Source: JAXLYX01 sp046351215 (GTDB taxonomy: Bacteria > Myxococcota_A > Polyangia > Polyangiales > Houyiibacteriaceae). Taken from it: 64,000 nt of DNA. Made by a program: the position numbers and the translations under genes. The notes beneath the pieces are model-generated. The model was not told where the DNA came from. It made no database searches and saw nothing but the letters and a program-made list of their open reading frames with translations. Below, in pieces: positions 33,149 to 40,814 of this stretch. Numbering within the stretch: the stretch's first letter is position 1; every line of letters starts with the position of its first letter. The DNA lies in assembly GCA_046351215.1 (NCBI GenBank), contig JAXLYX010000012.1, forward strand, positions 124,001-188,000, written 5' to 3'.

Positions 33149-34951
33149 ATGAGCCACTACAAGAGCAACCTCCGGGATCTTCAGTTCAACCTCTTCGAGT
33201 ACAACCGGACGCAGCAGTACTTCGGACGCGCGCCTTTCACCCAGATGGATGAAGACACGGCCCGCAGCATCCTCTCCGAGGTCGAAAAGCTCGCGGTGAA
33301 CCAGATCGCCGAGAGCTTCGAGGACGGCGACCGCATCCCGCTGAAGCTCGAGAACGGGAACGTCACCCTCCCGCCGGCGGTCCGGAAGTCCATCGAGTCG
33401 TTCTTCGAGGGCGAGTGGCACCGGCTCGAGCTGCCGGAGCACCTCGACGGCTTCGGCGCGACGCCCAGCATGCGTTGGGCCGCCCTCGAGATGATCTGCG
33501 GCGCGAACCCGACGGTCGCCTTCTACATCTTCGGTACCTTCATCGCGACGATCATCGACAAGCTCGGCACGGAGGAGCAGAAGCGTCTCTACGTGCGTCC
33601 GATGCTCGAGCGCCATTGGGGCGGCACCATGGTGCTCACCGAGCCCGACGCCGGCTCCGACGTCGGCGCCGGTCGGACCAAGGCGAAGCAGATCGAGGAC
33701 GACCTCTACGAGATCGAGGGCGTGAAGCGCTTCATCACGAACGGCGACTTCGACGGCCCCGAGAACATCGTCCACCTCGTGCTCGCCCGCCCCGAGGGGG
33801 CGTCGGTCGGCACGAAGGGCCTCAGCATGTTCATCGTGCCCAAGTACTGGGTGAACGACGACGGCTCGCTCGGCGAGCGCAACGGCGTCTTCGTCTCGAA
33901 CATCGAGAAGAAGATGGGCATCAAGGGCTCGGCCACCTGCGAGCTCACGATGGGCGAGAACATCCCCTGCCGCGGCCTGCTCGTCGGCAACGTGCACGAC
34001 GGCATCGCGCAGATGTTCAACGTCATCGAGCACGCCCGCATGTTCGTCGGCCTCAAGTCGATGTCGACGCTCTCGACGGGCTACCTCAACGCCCTCGAGT
34101 ACTCGAAGGAGCGCGTCCAGGGCTCCGACATGACGCAGATGATGAACAAGAACGCGCCTCGCGTGGCCATCCTGCGCCATCCGGACGTGCGTCGCTGCCT
34201 CATGCTGCAGAAGTGCCACGCCGAGGGTCTGCGCGCGCTGATCTTCAAGACGGCGTCGGTGCAGGATCGCATCGCACAGACCGAGGACCACGCCGAGAAG
34301 AAGAAGCTCGAGGCCCTCAACGACCTCTACCTCCCGCTCGTGAAGGGCTACGGCTCGGAGAAGGCCTACGAGCTGCTCTCGGTCGCGCTCCAGATCTTCG
34401 GCGGCTCGGGCTACTGCCAGGACTACCCGATCGAGCAGTACATCCGCGATCAGAAGATCGACACGCTCTACGAGGGCACGACCCACATCCAGTCGCTCGA
34501 CCTCGTCTTCCGCAAGATCGCGCGCGACCAGGGCCAGACGCTCCGCCTCGTGACCGGCGAGATCGTCGAGCTCCTGAAGTCGCAGAAGGGCGGCGACGCC
34601 TTCGCGGAGGAGCGGAAGTACCTCGGCGAGGCGCTCGAGCACCTCGAGAAGATGCTCTTCGCCGCGCTCGGCATGATGGGCAAGTCGATCTACCTCATCG
34701 GCTTCAACGCGAACCGCATCCTCGAGTCGCTCGCCGAGGTCGTCATCGGCTGGCTGCTCCTCGACCACGCGATCCTCGCGCAGGAGAGCCTCGCGTCGGC
34801 CACGGGCGACGACGTGGCCTTCTACCAGGGCAAGGTCGCGTCGGCGCGTTACTTCGTGCGCACCGTGCTCCCGGAGATCGCGGCGCGCCGCAAGGTCCTC
34901 GAGGCGTCGAACCTCGACCTCATGGAGCTCGACGACGCGGCCTTCGGCTGA
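33149..34951 (+). CDS. Large acyl-CoA dehydrogenase (about 600 residues)
   Basis: A 600-residue flavoenzyme of the long acyl-CoA dehydrogenase class (DmdC/FadE/AidB-like). The middle-domain motif LTEPDAGSDVGAG binds FAD and substrate, followed by VKRFITNGD, and the C-terminal part has the catalytic-Glu motif DTLYEGTTHIQSLDLVFRKI intact. An extra C-terminal helical region of about 130 residues sets this class apart from the 380-residue enzymes. MSHYKSNLRDLQFNLFEY is the typical opening. The 109-base upstream region contains a short hairpin, CCCCT-loop-AGGGG followed by TTT (about 33117-33135), which could attenuate transcription. It stands alone. Confidence 0.93.
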   Translation: MSHYKSNLRDLQFNLFEYNRTQQYFGRAPFTQMDEDTARSILSEVEKLAVNQIAESFEDGDRIPLKLENGNVTLPPAVRKSIESFFEGEWHRLELPEHLDGFGATPSMRWAALEMICGANPTVAFYIFGTFIATIIDKLGTEEQKRLYVRPMLERHWGGTMVLTEPDAGSDVGAGRTKAKQIEDDLYEIEGVKRFITNGDFDGPENIVHLVLARPEGASVGTKGLSMFIVPKYWVNDDGSLGERNGVFVSNIEKKMGIKGSATCELTMGENIPCRGLLVGNVHDGIAQMFNVIEHARMFVGLKSMSTLSTGYLNALEYSKERVQGSDMTQMMNKNAPRVAILRHPDVRRCLMLQKCHAEGLRALIFKTASVQDRIAQTEDHAEKKKLEALNDLYLPLVKGYGSEKAYELLSVALQIFGGSGYCQDYPIEQYIRDQKIDTLYEGTTHIQSLDLVFRKIARDQGQTLRLVTGEIVELLKSQKGGDAFAEERKYLGEALEHLEKMLFAALGMMGKSIYLIGFNANRILESLAEVVIGWLLLDHAILAQESLASATGDDVAFYQGKVASARYFVRTVLPEIAARRKVLEASNLDLMELDDAAFG

Positions 34952-35041
34952 TCCCGGTCATGGCGCCCGCCGGTCCCACGTGGGATCGGCGGGCTCCGAT
35001 GGGGATTGATTCTCGTACGCGTCGGGCGTATTCGTCTCGGC

Positions 35042-35503
35042 ATGAAGCGACGCGAGATGATGATGGTCGGCGCGGGCACCGCCCTCGCCCATGGTGTGGT
35101 CACGGTGATGGGCTGCGGCGCCCAGGGCACGGCCGGGGCCGGCTCGACGCTGCCGGTCGCCACGAATCCGGATGCGCGCTCGCGTCTGCAGCGCGCCGCG
35201 GCGGAGTGCGTGCGCGCGGGCGAGGCCTGCCTCACGCATTGCATCACGAGCCTCGCCTCGGGGAACACGATGATGGCGCAGTGCGCCCCGGCGGTTCGCC
35301 AGATGCTCGCCATCTGCCGCGCGGTCGAGCAGCTCGCGACGACGGATTCGGCGCATCTCGTCGACCTCGCGCGGATCTGTCTCGCGACCTGCACGGAGTG
35401 CGAGGCCGCGTGCCGTCCGCACGCGGGCCATCACGTCGAGTGCGGCGAGTGCGCCGCGGCGTGCACCGCGACGATCACGGCGGCGCGGGCGCTCATCGGC
35501 TGA
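35042..35503 (+). CDS. Exported copper-storage (Csp-like) four-helix protein
   Basis: A 153-residue protein of the four-helix-bundle copper-storage type, which keeps many Cu(I) ions bound to cysteines inside the bundle. Thirteen cysteines are present: Cys25 in the leader, and 56, 63, 67, 81, 92, 113, 117, 120, 124, 134, 137, 141 in the mature part, spaced in CxxxC/CxxC steps along helices (ECVRAGEACLTHC, RICLATCTECEAAC, ECGECAAAC). The leader KRREMMMVGAGTALA looks twin-arginine, as in exported Csp1, and VMGC at 22-25 may even be a lipobox. ATG 35042 is chosen because it begins this leader. Copper binding is predicted from the family, not shown. Confidence 0.8.
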   Translation: MKRREMMMVGAGTALAHGVVTVMGCGAQGTAGAGSTLPVATNPDARSRLQRAAAECVRAGEACLTHCITSLASGNTMMAQCAPAVRQMLAICRAVEQLATTDSAHLVDLARICLATCTECEAACRPHAGHHVECGECAAACTATITAARALIG

Positions 35504-35591
35504 GGATCTCCCCGGACGCGCCGACGACGCGTCGGCCGCACGAGCGGAAGCTCGGGACGTGCCGTGTCCGGATCCCGGCTAAGCTCGCCGC

Positions 35592-36542
35592 ATGCGTGTC
35601 CCCGTGTACAACCTCGACCTGACCCTCCCGCCGGCCCGACGGTGGGAGGGCCTCACCGCGCATGCGGACGCCGCACGACGTCTGATCGATTCGTACGTTC
35701 GCGATCTCGGCGGGCTCGAGCGGTTCCAGGGTGTCTCGTCGGAGCTCGTCGCGGGGTATCTTCGCGAAGATCTCCTCGCCGAGGTGGAGGGCGTGGCACA
35801 CGCCGTCGGACGCGAGGTCGAGCAGGTGCTGCTCGCGAACCTCTACTACGATGCGATGCGCGCGTTGCTCGGCTGCACGGCCTTCGCACGCGACACGCAC
35901 GAAGGCCCGATCCACGCCCGGAATCTCGATTGGTGGTCGGAGCAGCGTCTCCTCTCGGAGCTCACGCTCGAGGTTCGGGCGAGCGGCGGACCGTGCGGGC
36001 CCTTCCGGACGATCGCCTGGCCCGGCTACGTCGGGGCCCTCTCGGGAATCGCACCGGGTCGCTTCGCCATCACCCTGAACGCCGTCCTGAGCGAGGATCC
36101 GCTCGAGCTCGCGACGCCGATCTCGTTCCTCCTCCGGACCGTGCTCGAGACCGCATCCGGTTTCGACGAAGCCGTGCGCGTGCTGACGGACACCCCGATC
36201 GTCGCCGACTGCCTCCTCTTGGTCTCGGGTACGCGCTCGGGAGAGATGGTGGTCGTCGAACGAACGCCCACGCGCTGTGCGGTGCGGGGACCCACGGACG
36301 GCCAACTGGTCGTCACCAACGACTATCGCGTCCTCGACTCGGCATTCGTTTCGGACTCGGAGCTCGCGCGGACCGCGTGCAGTCGCTACGACCGCGCCGC
36401 CGAGCGCGTCCGAGCCGAGCGGCCGGACACTCCCGAAGCGTGCTTCGCGATCCTCGACGACCGCGCGGTGAGGATGGACATGACGATGCAGCAGATGGTC
36501 CTGCACGCGTCGACCGGTCTCTGCGCCGTGCGGAAGACCTAG
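35592..36542 (+). CDS. Acid ceramidase/NAAA-like Ntn hydrolase
   Basis: A 316-residue amide hydrolase of the acid-ceramidase / N-acylethanolamine acid amidase type. The autoproteolytic nucleophile is Cys95 in ALLGCTAFARD, followed by GPIHARNLDWW (106-116), where Arg110 and Asp113 match the oxyanion and base residues of the family; NDYRVLDS further on is also typical. In eukaryotes the enzyme is activated when the chain is cut before this Cys. No signal peptide is visible, so the protein is probably cytoplasmic, which is unusual for the group. A role in ceramide or N-acyl amine turnover is inference, supported by a second, unrelated ceramidase-like gene at 39601. Confidence 0.82.
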   Translation: MRVPVYNLDLTLPPARRWEGLTAHADAARRLIDSYVRDLGGLERFQGVSSELVAGYLREDLLAEVEGVAHAVGREVEQVLLANLYYDAMRALLGCTAFARDTHEGPIHARNLDWWSEQRLLSELTLEVRASGGPCGPFRTIAWPGYVGALSGIAPGRFAITLNAVLSEDPLELATPISFLLRTVLETASGFDEAVRVLTDTPIVADCLLLVSGTRSGEMVVVERTPTRCAVRGPTDGQLVVTNDYRVLDSAFVSDSELARTACSRYDRAAERVRAERPDTPEACFAILDDRAVRMDMTMQQMVLHASTGLCAVRKT

Positions 36543-36587
36543 GAACCCACGACCGCATGGCGTGTCGAGCGCCGCTCCGGCACGTGC

Positions 36588-37502
36588 TCAGGCGTTTCGT
36601 GAAGGCACGGACGGGAGCGACGAGAAGCCCGCCACGAGCGCCTCCATCAGCACCCGGACGCCCGAGCTGCGTGCGCGTCCGGGCGCCGCGAGGGCCGTGA
36701 GGTCGGGGCCGTCGGCCGCATGCGCCGAGAGGATCTCGACGAGCCGGCCTTCGCGGACGAGCGTGGGCACCATGAAGTCGAGGACCTGCGCGACGCCGAG
36801 GCCAGCGACGGCCGCGTCGAGCAGCGTGGGTCCGTGATCCACGCGCAGGCGCTCGTTCGCGTGGAACGGCGCGTGGCTCGTCTCGAAGCGGAACGTCCGC
36901 GGCCGTCCGTCGGGAGCGACGAAGAGGAGGAGGTCGTGCCCCTCGAGCTCCTCGGGGCGGGAGGGCGTGCCCCTGCGCGCGAGGTAGCCCGGCGAGGCGA
37001 CCGTGACCCAGCGCGTGCGACGGAGGCGGCGGCCCACGAGCGAGGAGTCCTCGAGCGAGCCGATGCGCACGGCGAGGTCGACGCCGGACTCCGCGAAGCG
37101 TGCGAGCTCGTCCGAGACCTCGAGCTCGAACGCGAGCCGCGGATGCCTCGAGGCGAGAGGCGCGAGGGCCGACGCGACGATCGGCGCGAGCAGGAAGGGC
37201 ACGGAGATCGAGAGCTTCCCCTGCGGCTCCTTGCGGCTGCCCGCGACGGCGGCGCGCGCGCCGGAGACCGCGGCGACCGCCGACTTCGTCCGCTCGTAGA
37301 AGAGCTCTCCCTCGCGCGTCGTCGACACGGCCCGCGAGGTGCGGACGAGCAGGGCCACGCCGAGCTCGGCTTCGAGCGTCTTCACCGCCTTGCTCACGGC
37401 CGCCGTCGTCACGCCGAGACGCGCCGCGGCGCCGCGGAAGCTCTTCTCCTCGACCACGGCGACGAAGGGGAGCACCCCGCGGAAGACGTCCGAGCCGCTC
37501 AT
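36588..37502 (-). CDS. LysR-family transcriptional regulator
   Basis: A 304-residue regulator. The N-terminal winged helix-turn-helix (about 1-60: FVAVVEEKSFRGAAARLGV, TTAAVSKAVKTLEAELG) is followed by the LysR effector domain (about 90-295: KLSISVPFLLAPIVASALAP, GVDLAVRIGSLEDSSLVGR). ATG 37502 is the sensible start; TTG 37508 would add two residues. A perfect 9-base-arm palindrome covers this start codon (37501-37523), and the reductase gene diverges from it, so autorepression plus control of the neighbour is likely. The effector is unknown but might be a substrate of that reductase. Confidence 0.93.
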   Translation of the reverse strand: MSGSDVFRGVLPFVAVVEEKSFRGAAARLGVTTAAVSKAVKTLEAELGVALLVRTSRAVSTTREGELFYERTKSAVAAVSGARAAVAGSRKEPQGKLSISVPFLLAPIVASALAPLASRHPRLAFELEVSDELARFAESGVDLAVRIGSLEDSSLVGRRLRRTRWVTVASPGYLARRGTPSRPEELEGHDLLLFVAPDGRPRTFRFETSHAPFHANERLRVDHGPTLLDAAVAGLGVAQVLDFMVPTLVREGRLVEILSAHAADGPDLTALAAPGRARSSGVRVLMEALVAGFSSLPSVPSRNA

Positions 37503-37523
37503 CGTCAACTCCTGGTTGACGAT
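37501..37523. promoter_or_regulatory. Palindromic operator over the LysR start codon
   Basis: Arms ATCGTCAAC (37501-37509) and GTTGACGAT (37515-37523) are exact reverse complements, separated by TCCTG. The left arm contains the LysR start codon (37500-37502 on the minus strand). A further half-site GTCAAC lies at 37544-37549, next to the divergent reductase gene. The spacing and dyad fit a LysR dimer site, so binding should repress the regulator and influence the reductase promoter. Confidence 0.7.
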
Positions 37524-37596
37524 AGGTTTCCGTGATGGTGATTGTCAACCGAGGGCGCCGTCCGCACGATGGCATCGAGAGATCGAGGAGGAAGCC

Positions 37597-38253
37597 ATGA
37601 AGATCGGAGTGCTCGGGACGGGGATGGTGGGCGAGGCGATCGCGTCGAAGCTGGTCGCCCTCGGCCACGAGACGAAGATGGGCTCGCGCACGGCGGGGAA
37701 CGAGAAGGCCGTCGCGTGGGTCTCGAAGGCGGGCTCGCTCGCGTCCGAGGGCACGTTCCGGGACGCCGCGCTCCACGGCGAGCTCGTCTTCAACTGCACG
37801 CAGGGACACGGCTCGCTACCGGCCCTCGAGTCGGCGGGCGCGGACGCGTTGCGGGGGAAGATCCTGATCGACATCGCGAACCCGCTCGACTTCTCGAAGG
37901 GCATGCCGCCGCAGCTCTTCGTGTTCAACGACGACTCGCTCGCCGAGCGGATCCAGCGTGCCTTCCCCGAGACGAAGGTCGTGAAGTCGCTCAACACCGT
38001 GAACTGCCACGTGATGGTCGATCCCTCGCGCATCGCGGGAGACCACACGATGTTCGTCTCCGGCGACGACGCCGAGGCGAAGGCGAAGGTCCGCTCGATC
38101 CTCGTCGAGTGGTTCGGCTGGAAGGACGTCGTCGATCTCGGCGACATCAAGACCGCGCGCGGCACCGAGTCCTACCTGCCGCTCTGGATCCGCCTCTGGG
38201 GAGCGCTCGGCACGGCCGACTTCAACGTGAAGGTCGTTCGGGCGAGCTCGTAG
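37597..38253 (+). CDS. NADP-binding reductase of the F420-reductase/NpnAB-like class
   Basis: A 218-residue Rossmann-fold protein: cofactor motif KIGVLGTGMVGEAIASKL (2-19), followed by HETKMGSRT, where the basic/serine pattern prefers NADP, then LVFNCTQG, LIDIANPLDFSKG and VVKSLNTVN. The family (pyrroline-5-carboxylate / F420-dependent-like reductases) includes NADPH:F420 oxidoreductase, but the F420-contacting residues cannot be checked by eye, so the hydride acceptor is uncertain. It is divergent from a LysR gene with an operator in between and has GAGGAGG before ATG 37597. Because a deazaflavin-type protein is also encoded at 62174, F420 use is plausible. Confidence 0.88.
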   Translation: MKIGVLGTGMVGEAIASKLVALGHETKMGSRTAGNEKAVAWVSKAGSLASEGTFRDAALHGELVFNCTQGHGSLPALESAGADALRGKILIDIANPLDFSKGMPPQLFVFNDDSLAERIQRAFPETKVVKSLNTVNCHVMVDPSRIAGDHTMFVSGDDAEAKAKVRSILVEWFGWKDVVDLGDIKTARGTESYLPLWIRLWGALGTADFNVKVVRASS

Positions 38254-38257
38254 GCGC

Positions 38258-39568
38258 TCAGCGCGCGCGGGGGACCCAGCCGCCGGGAAGGTAGAGCTGG
38301 ATCGTCCCGCGAACCTCGATCGACGGCGCGCGGAAGCGGGCTCCGACCTCGACCGGCAGCTGCCAGTGGCCCGCGACCCAGGTCCACGCGGCGCCCTGCA
38401 GCTCCCAGTAGCCCGCGATCCACAGCGCTCCGACGGAGCCGGCCGGTGGCGCGGGGATGACCTCGACCCGGGGCTCGGGGCGAGGGGGAATGGAGGCCTC
38501 GAGCGTGCGGGGCGGCGGTGGGGGCGGGAGCGCCACGGCCACCTGCGTCGTCACCGGGGGTGGCGGCGCTTGCGCCACCGGGGTCTGGGTGACGCGCGCT
38601 CGGACGACGTAGGTGCCGCCGATCCACACGAAGTCGTTCAGCGACGCGTCGAACGACCAGTACCCCGGGAGCCATTCCACCTCGCCGCGCGGCGCGGGCG
38701 GGATCGCCTCCACGCGCGGCGGTGGCGGCACGCGACCCACGGCCGGATCGGTCGAGGGGCCCACGTGGATCACCTCGAGCGAGGCCATCCGTCGATCGAC
38801 GTCGGCGACGCGCGCGTCGAAGGTCGCCCGGTACGATTCGAGCGAGCCCAACGGCTGCAGCGCCTCGGCGCGGATGCGGATCACCACGCCCTGCATGTCG
38901 ACCGGTGCGTGGAACCAGAACTCGAACCGGAAGCCGCCGGGATCGGAGCCCTCGTGGTACTCGGTGCCGACGCCGTCGAGGTCGTGGAGGTTCGGATTGC
39001 CCCGCGGATACCAGGCGATGCCCTCACCCTGCGTTCGCGTCGGCGGGAGCGGCCCTTCGAAGCGATCGAGCGTCGGCGGGGGGGCCTGGGGCTCGTCCGG
39101 CGGCCGCGTGCCCGGAGGGGGAGGAGCGCCCCCTCGACCGGATCGCGGAGGCCCTGGAGGCGCGCCTGCTCCTCCACCGCCACTGGCGACCGCGCCGGGA
39201 GCGGAGCCGTGTCCCCGGCACGCGGCGTTCGACGCCGCATCGTCCGACGCGGTCCATTCCCATCCCGACATCCGCGAGCCGTCCGCGTAGACGAAGCGCG
39301 TGTCCATCGGGAGACTGCGTGCGCCGAAGACCTCGACGGTGAGCCTCCGCCCGAACTCCGCCTCGAACGCCGGCACCTCGACGGAGAAGGGGCCCGTCAC
39401 GCAGCGCGTCGGGGACACGAAGACCCACTCGGAGCGGACTTCCCATCGCTCGAGCGGTCGCGACGCGCTCGGCTCGCTCGCGCCTCGGCCGGTGCATCCC
39501 GCCATCAGGCCGAAGGCGAGCGCTCCCGCCACCATTCTCGGACGAGCGCGCGCATGGAACGTGGACAT
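38258..39568 (-). CDS. Lipoprotein with YXWXXW repeats
   Basis: A 436-residue protein with a lipoprotein signal (VAGALAFGLMAGC, Cys25) and a long, proline-rich body (APPPPPVTTQ, PPPPGTRPP). Near residues 310-335 and 390-412 are two copies of the YXWXXW-type repeat (GYWSFDASLNDFVWIGGTY and GYWELQGAAWTWVAGHW), known from outer-membrane lipoproteins of unknown function in deltaproteobacteria. The N-terminal domain has a beta-rich segment (VEVPAFEAEFGRRLTVEVF). It should be anchored at the outer membrane. The stop lies five bases past the reductase stop (convergent). Confidence 0.8.
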   Translation of the reverse strand: MSTFHARARPRMVAGALAFGLMAGCTGRGASEPSASRPLERWEVRSEWVFVSPTRCVTGPFSVEVPAFEAEFGRRLTVEVFGARSLPMDTRFVYADGSRMSGWEWTASDDAASNAACRGHGSAPGAVASGGGGAGAPPGPPRSGRGGAPPPPGTRPPDEPQAPPPTLDRFEGPLPPTRTQGEGIAWYPRGNPNLHDLDGVGTEYHEGSDPGGFRFEFWFHAPVDMQGVVIRIRAEALQPLGSLESYRATFDARVADVDRRMASLEVIHVGPSTDPAVGRVPPPPRVEAIPPAPRGEVEWLPGYWSFDASLNDFVWIGGTYVVRARVTQTPVAQAPPPPVTTQVAVALPPPPPPRTLEASIPPRPEPRVEVIPAPPAGSVGALWIAGYWELQGAAWTWVAGHWQLPVEVGARFRAPSIEVRGTIQLYLPGGWVPRAR

Positions 39569-39600
39569 CGCTCGATGAGGCCATCCCGCGCGACGGCACG

Positions 39601-40392
39601 TCAAGGCGGCACGGACGCCGTCGGCGATCGGCGAGCGACCGCGTGGAAGGCCACGCCCACGGCCGCCGCCGCGAGCACGTGCTTGATCGCGTGGCCGCTC
39701 ATCGCATGCCCGAGCAGCGTGTAGACCTGCGCATCGAGACCCTCGAAGAGCTTCGCCGCGACGTAGAGCGCGAGCGTGGCCCAGAGCGCCCACGCGCGAT
39801 CGTAGCGGCTCGGGAAGAGCAGGAGCACGAGGGGCAGCGCGAGCATCGGATAGAACTGCACGAGCGCGTAGAAGCGGAGATCGCCGACGCCGGCGAGCGC
39901 GCCGCGCCGCCAGACCTCGACCGAGAGCGCGCCGAGCACGACGAAGGGGAGCAGCAGGAAGAGCCCCGCTCGGTGGTGGATGCGCTCCACGATGGCGACC
40001 GAGAAGAGGCCCATGAAGGCGAGCGTCATCGGGAGACGGTCCCAGAAGAGCGTCGTGTCGCTCGGCGCGAGGTGGTAGTAGCCGCTCCCGAGGCCGACGA
40101 AGACGCTGCCGATCGCGACGGCGAGCCACGGCCAGCGATCCTCGGGTCGACCGAGGCGAGCGACGCGGCAGGCGTGCAGGCCGTAGAGCCCCACGAGCGT
40201 GAACGGGACGTTCGAGACGACATTCCAGAAACGCGGGATCCCGAAGAGCGTCCTCGCGTCCGCGAAGCGGTGGTACGCGGGATCCTGGGCGATCGGCGGC
40301 GAAGCGAGCGCCCAGGCGATCGCGACGAGCGCGAGCGCCACGAGTGGAACGAGCCGCTTCCGAGTCTCCCCCGCGTCGAGCCGCGTGCTCAT
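39601..40392 (-). CDS. Alkaline-ceramidase-like membrane hydrolase (CREST family)
   Basis: A 263-residue integral membrane protein with about seven spans. The zinc-hydrolase pattern of alkaline ceramidases is visible: FWNVVSNVPFTLVGLYGL (about 54-71), SGYYHLAPSDTTLFWDRLPMT (about 103-122, His/Asp), and a C-terminal GHAMSGHAIKHVLAAA (about 227-242) with several His residues. Family members cleave the amide bond of ceramides or act as related lipid hydrolases. Myxobacteria make ceramides and sphingolipids, so a role in lipid turnover is reasonable but unproven. ATG 40392 opens the frame before the first span. Confidence 0.8.
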   Translation of the reverse strand: MSTRLDAGETRKRLVPLVALALVAIAWALASPPIAQDPAYHRFADARTLFGIPRFWNVVSNVPFTLVGLYGLHACRVARLGRPEDRWPWLAVAIGSVFVGLGSGYYHLAPSDTTLFWDRLPMTLAFMGLFSVAIVERIHHRAGLFLLLPFVVLGALSVEVWRRGALAGVGDLRFYALVQFYPMLALPLVLLLFPSRYDRAWALWATLALYVAAKLFEGLDAQVYTLLGHAMSGHAIKHVLAAAAVGVAFHAVARRSPTASVPP

Positions 40393-40451
40393 GCAGGCGA
40401 GACACGCGCGGGCTCGCGTTCATTCCCGCGCGGGCGTGCGGGCGCTCGACC

Positions 40452-40610
40452 TCAAGCGCTCGCGACGTAGCCGAGCAGCGCGCCGTAGCCCGTGCTGATC
40501 CACGGGTTCGAGGTGATCGGGCACGCGCCCGACGCGCAGCCGACGAAGCGGTAGTAGAGGAAGCCGGAGACGGCGCCGCCGAGGACGAAGAGGGCCTTCT
40601 GGAGAAGCAT
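40452..40610 (-). CDS. DUF6132-like tiny membrane protein
   Basis: A 52-residue protein beginning at ATG 40610. It has a hydrophobic segment (ALFVLGGAVSGFLYYRFVG), then CASGACPITSNPWIS and a second hydrophobic stretch (YGALLGYVASA). The CxxGxCPITSN motif resembles the small DUF6132 proteins often found near sulfur or thiosulfate metabolism genes. It might bind a metal or sulfur species at the membrane. It is easy to miss because of its size; a longer frame starting at 40688 is less likely because it would place 26 hydrophilic residues before the first span. Confidence 0.7.
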   Translation of the reverse strand: MLLQKALFVLGGAVSGFLYYRFVGCASGACPITSNPWISTGYGALLGYVASA

Positions 40611-40732
40611 CGCGGGGCTCGCGGGAAGAGGGTTCGAGCGGTGGGAGCCAGCGTGCCCTGGAAAGGATTCGGACGGGCGCGGAATCACCCGAAAGGGTCG
40701 GGAATTCCCGTGAAAACCGCGAGCATCGTCTG

Positions 40733-40760
40733 TTGACTTCCGTTCAAGCGGGCGGATGAT
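40733..40760 (+). promoter_or_regulatory. Possible sigma-70 promoter of the second dehydrogenase pair
   Basis: TTGACT (40733-40738) and GATGAT (40755-40760) are 16 bases apart, 55 bases before the acyl-CoA dehydrogenase start. The -35 is good, the -10 is weak. An inverted TTGA/TCAA pair (TTGACTTCCGTTCAA) overlaps the -35 and could be an operator. Confidence 0.45.
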
Positions 40761-40814
40761 CCTTCCATCGCAATGGGGGACCGGACCGATAGGCCGGTAT
40801 CCACGGGAGGAACC

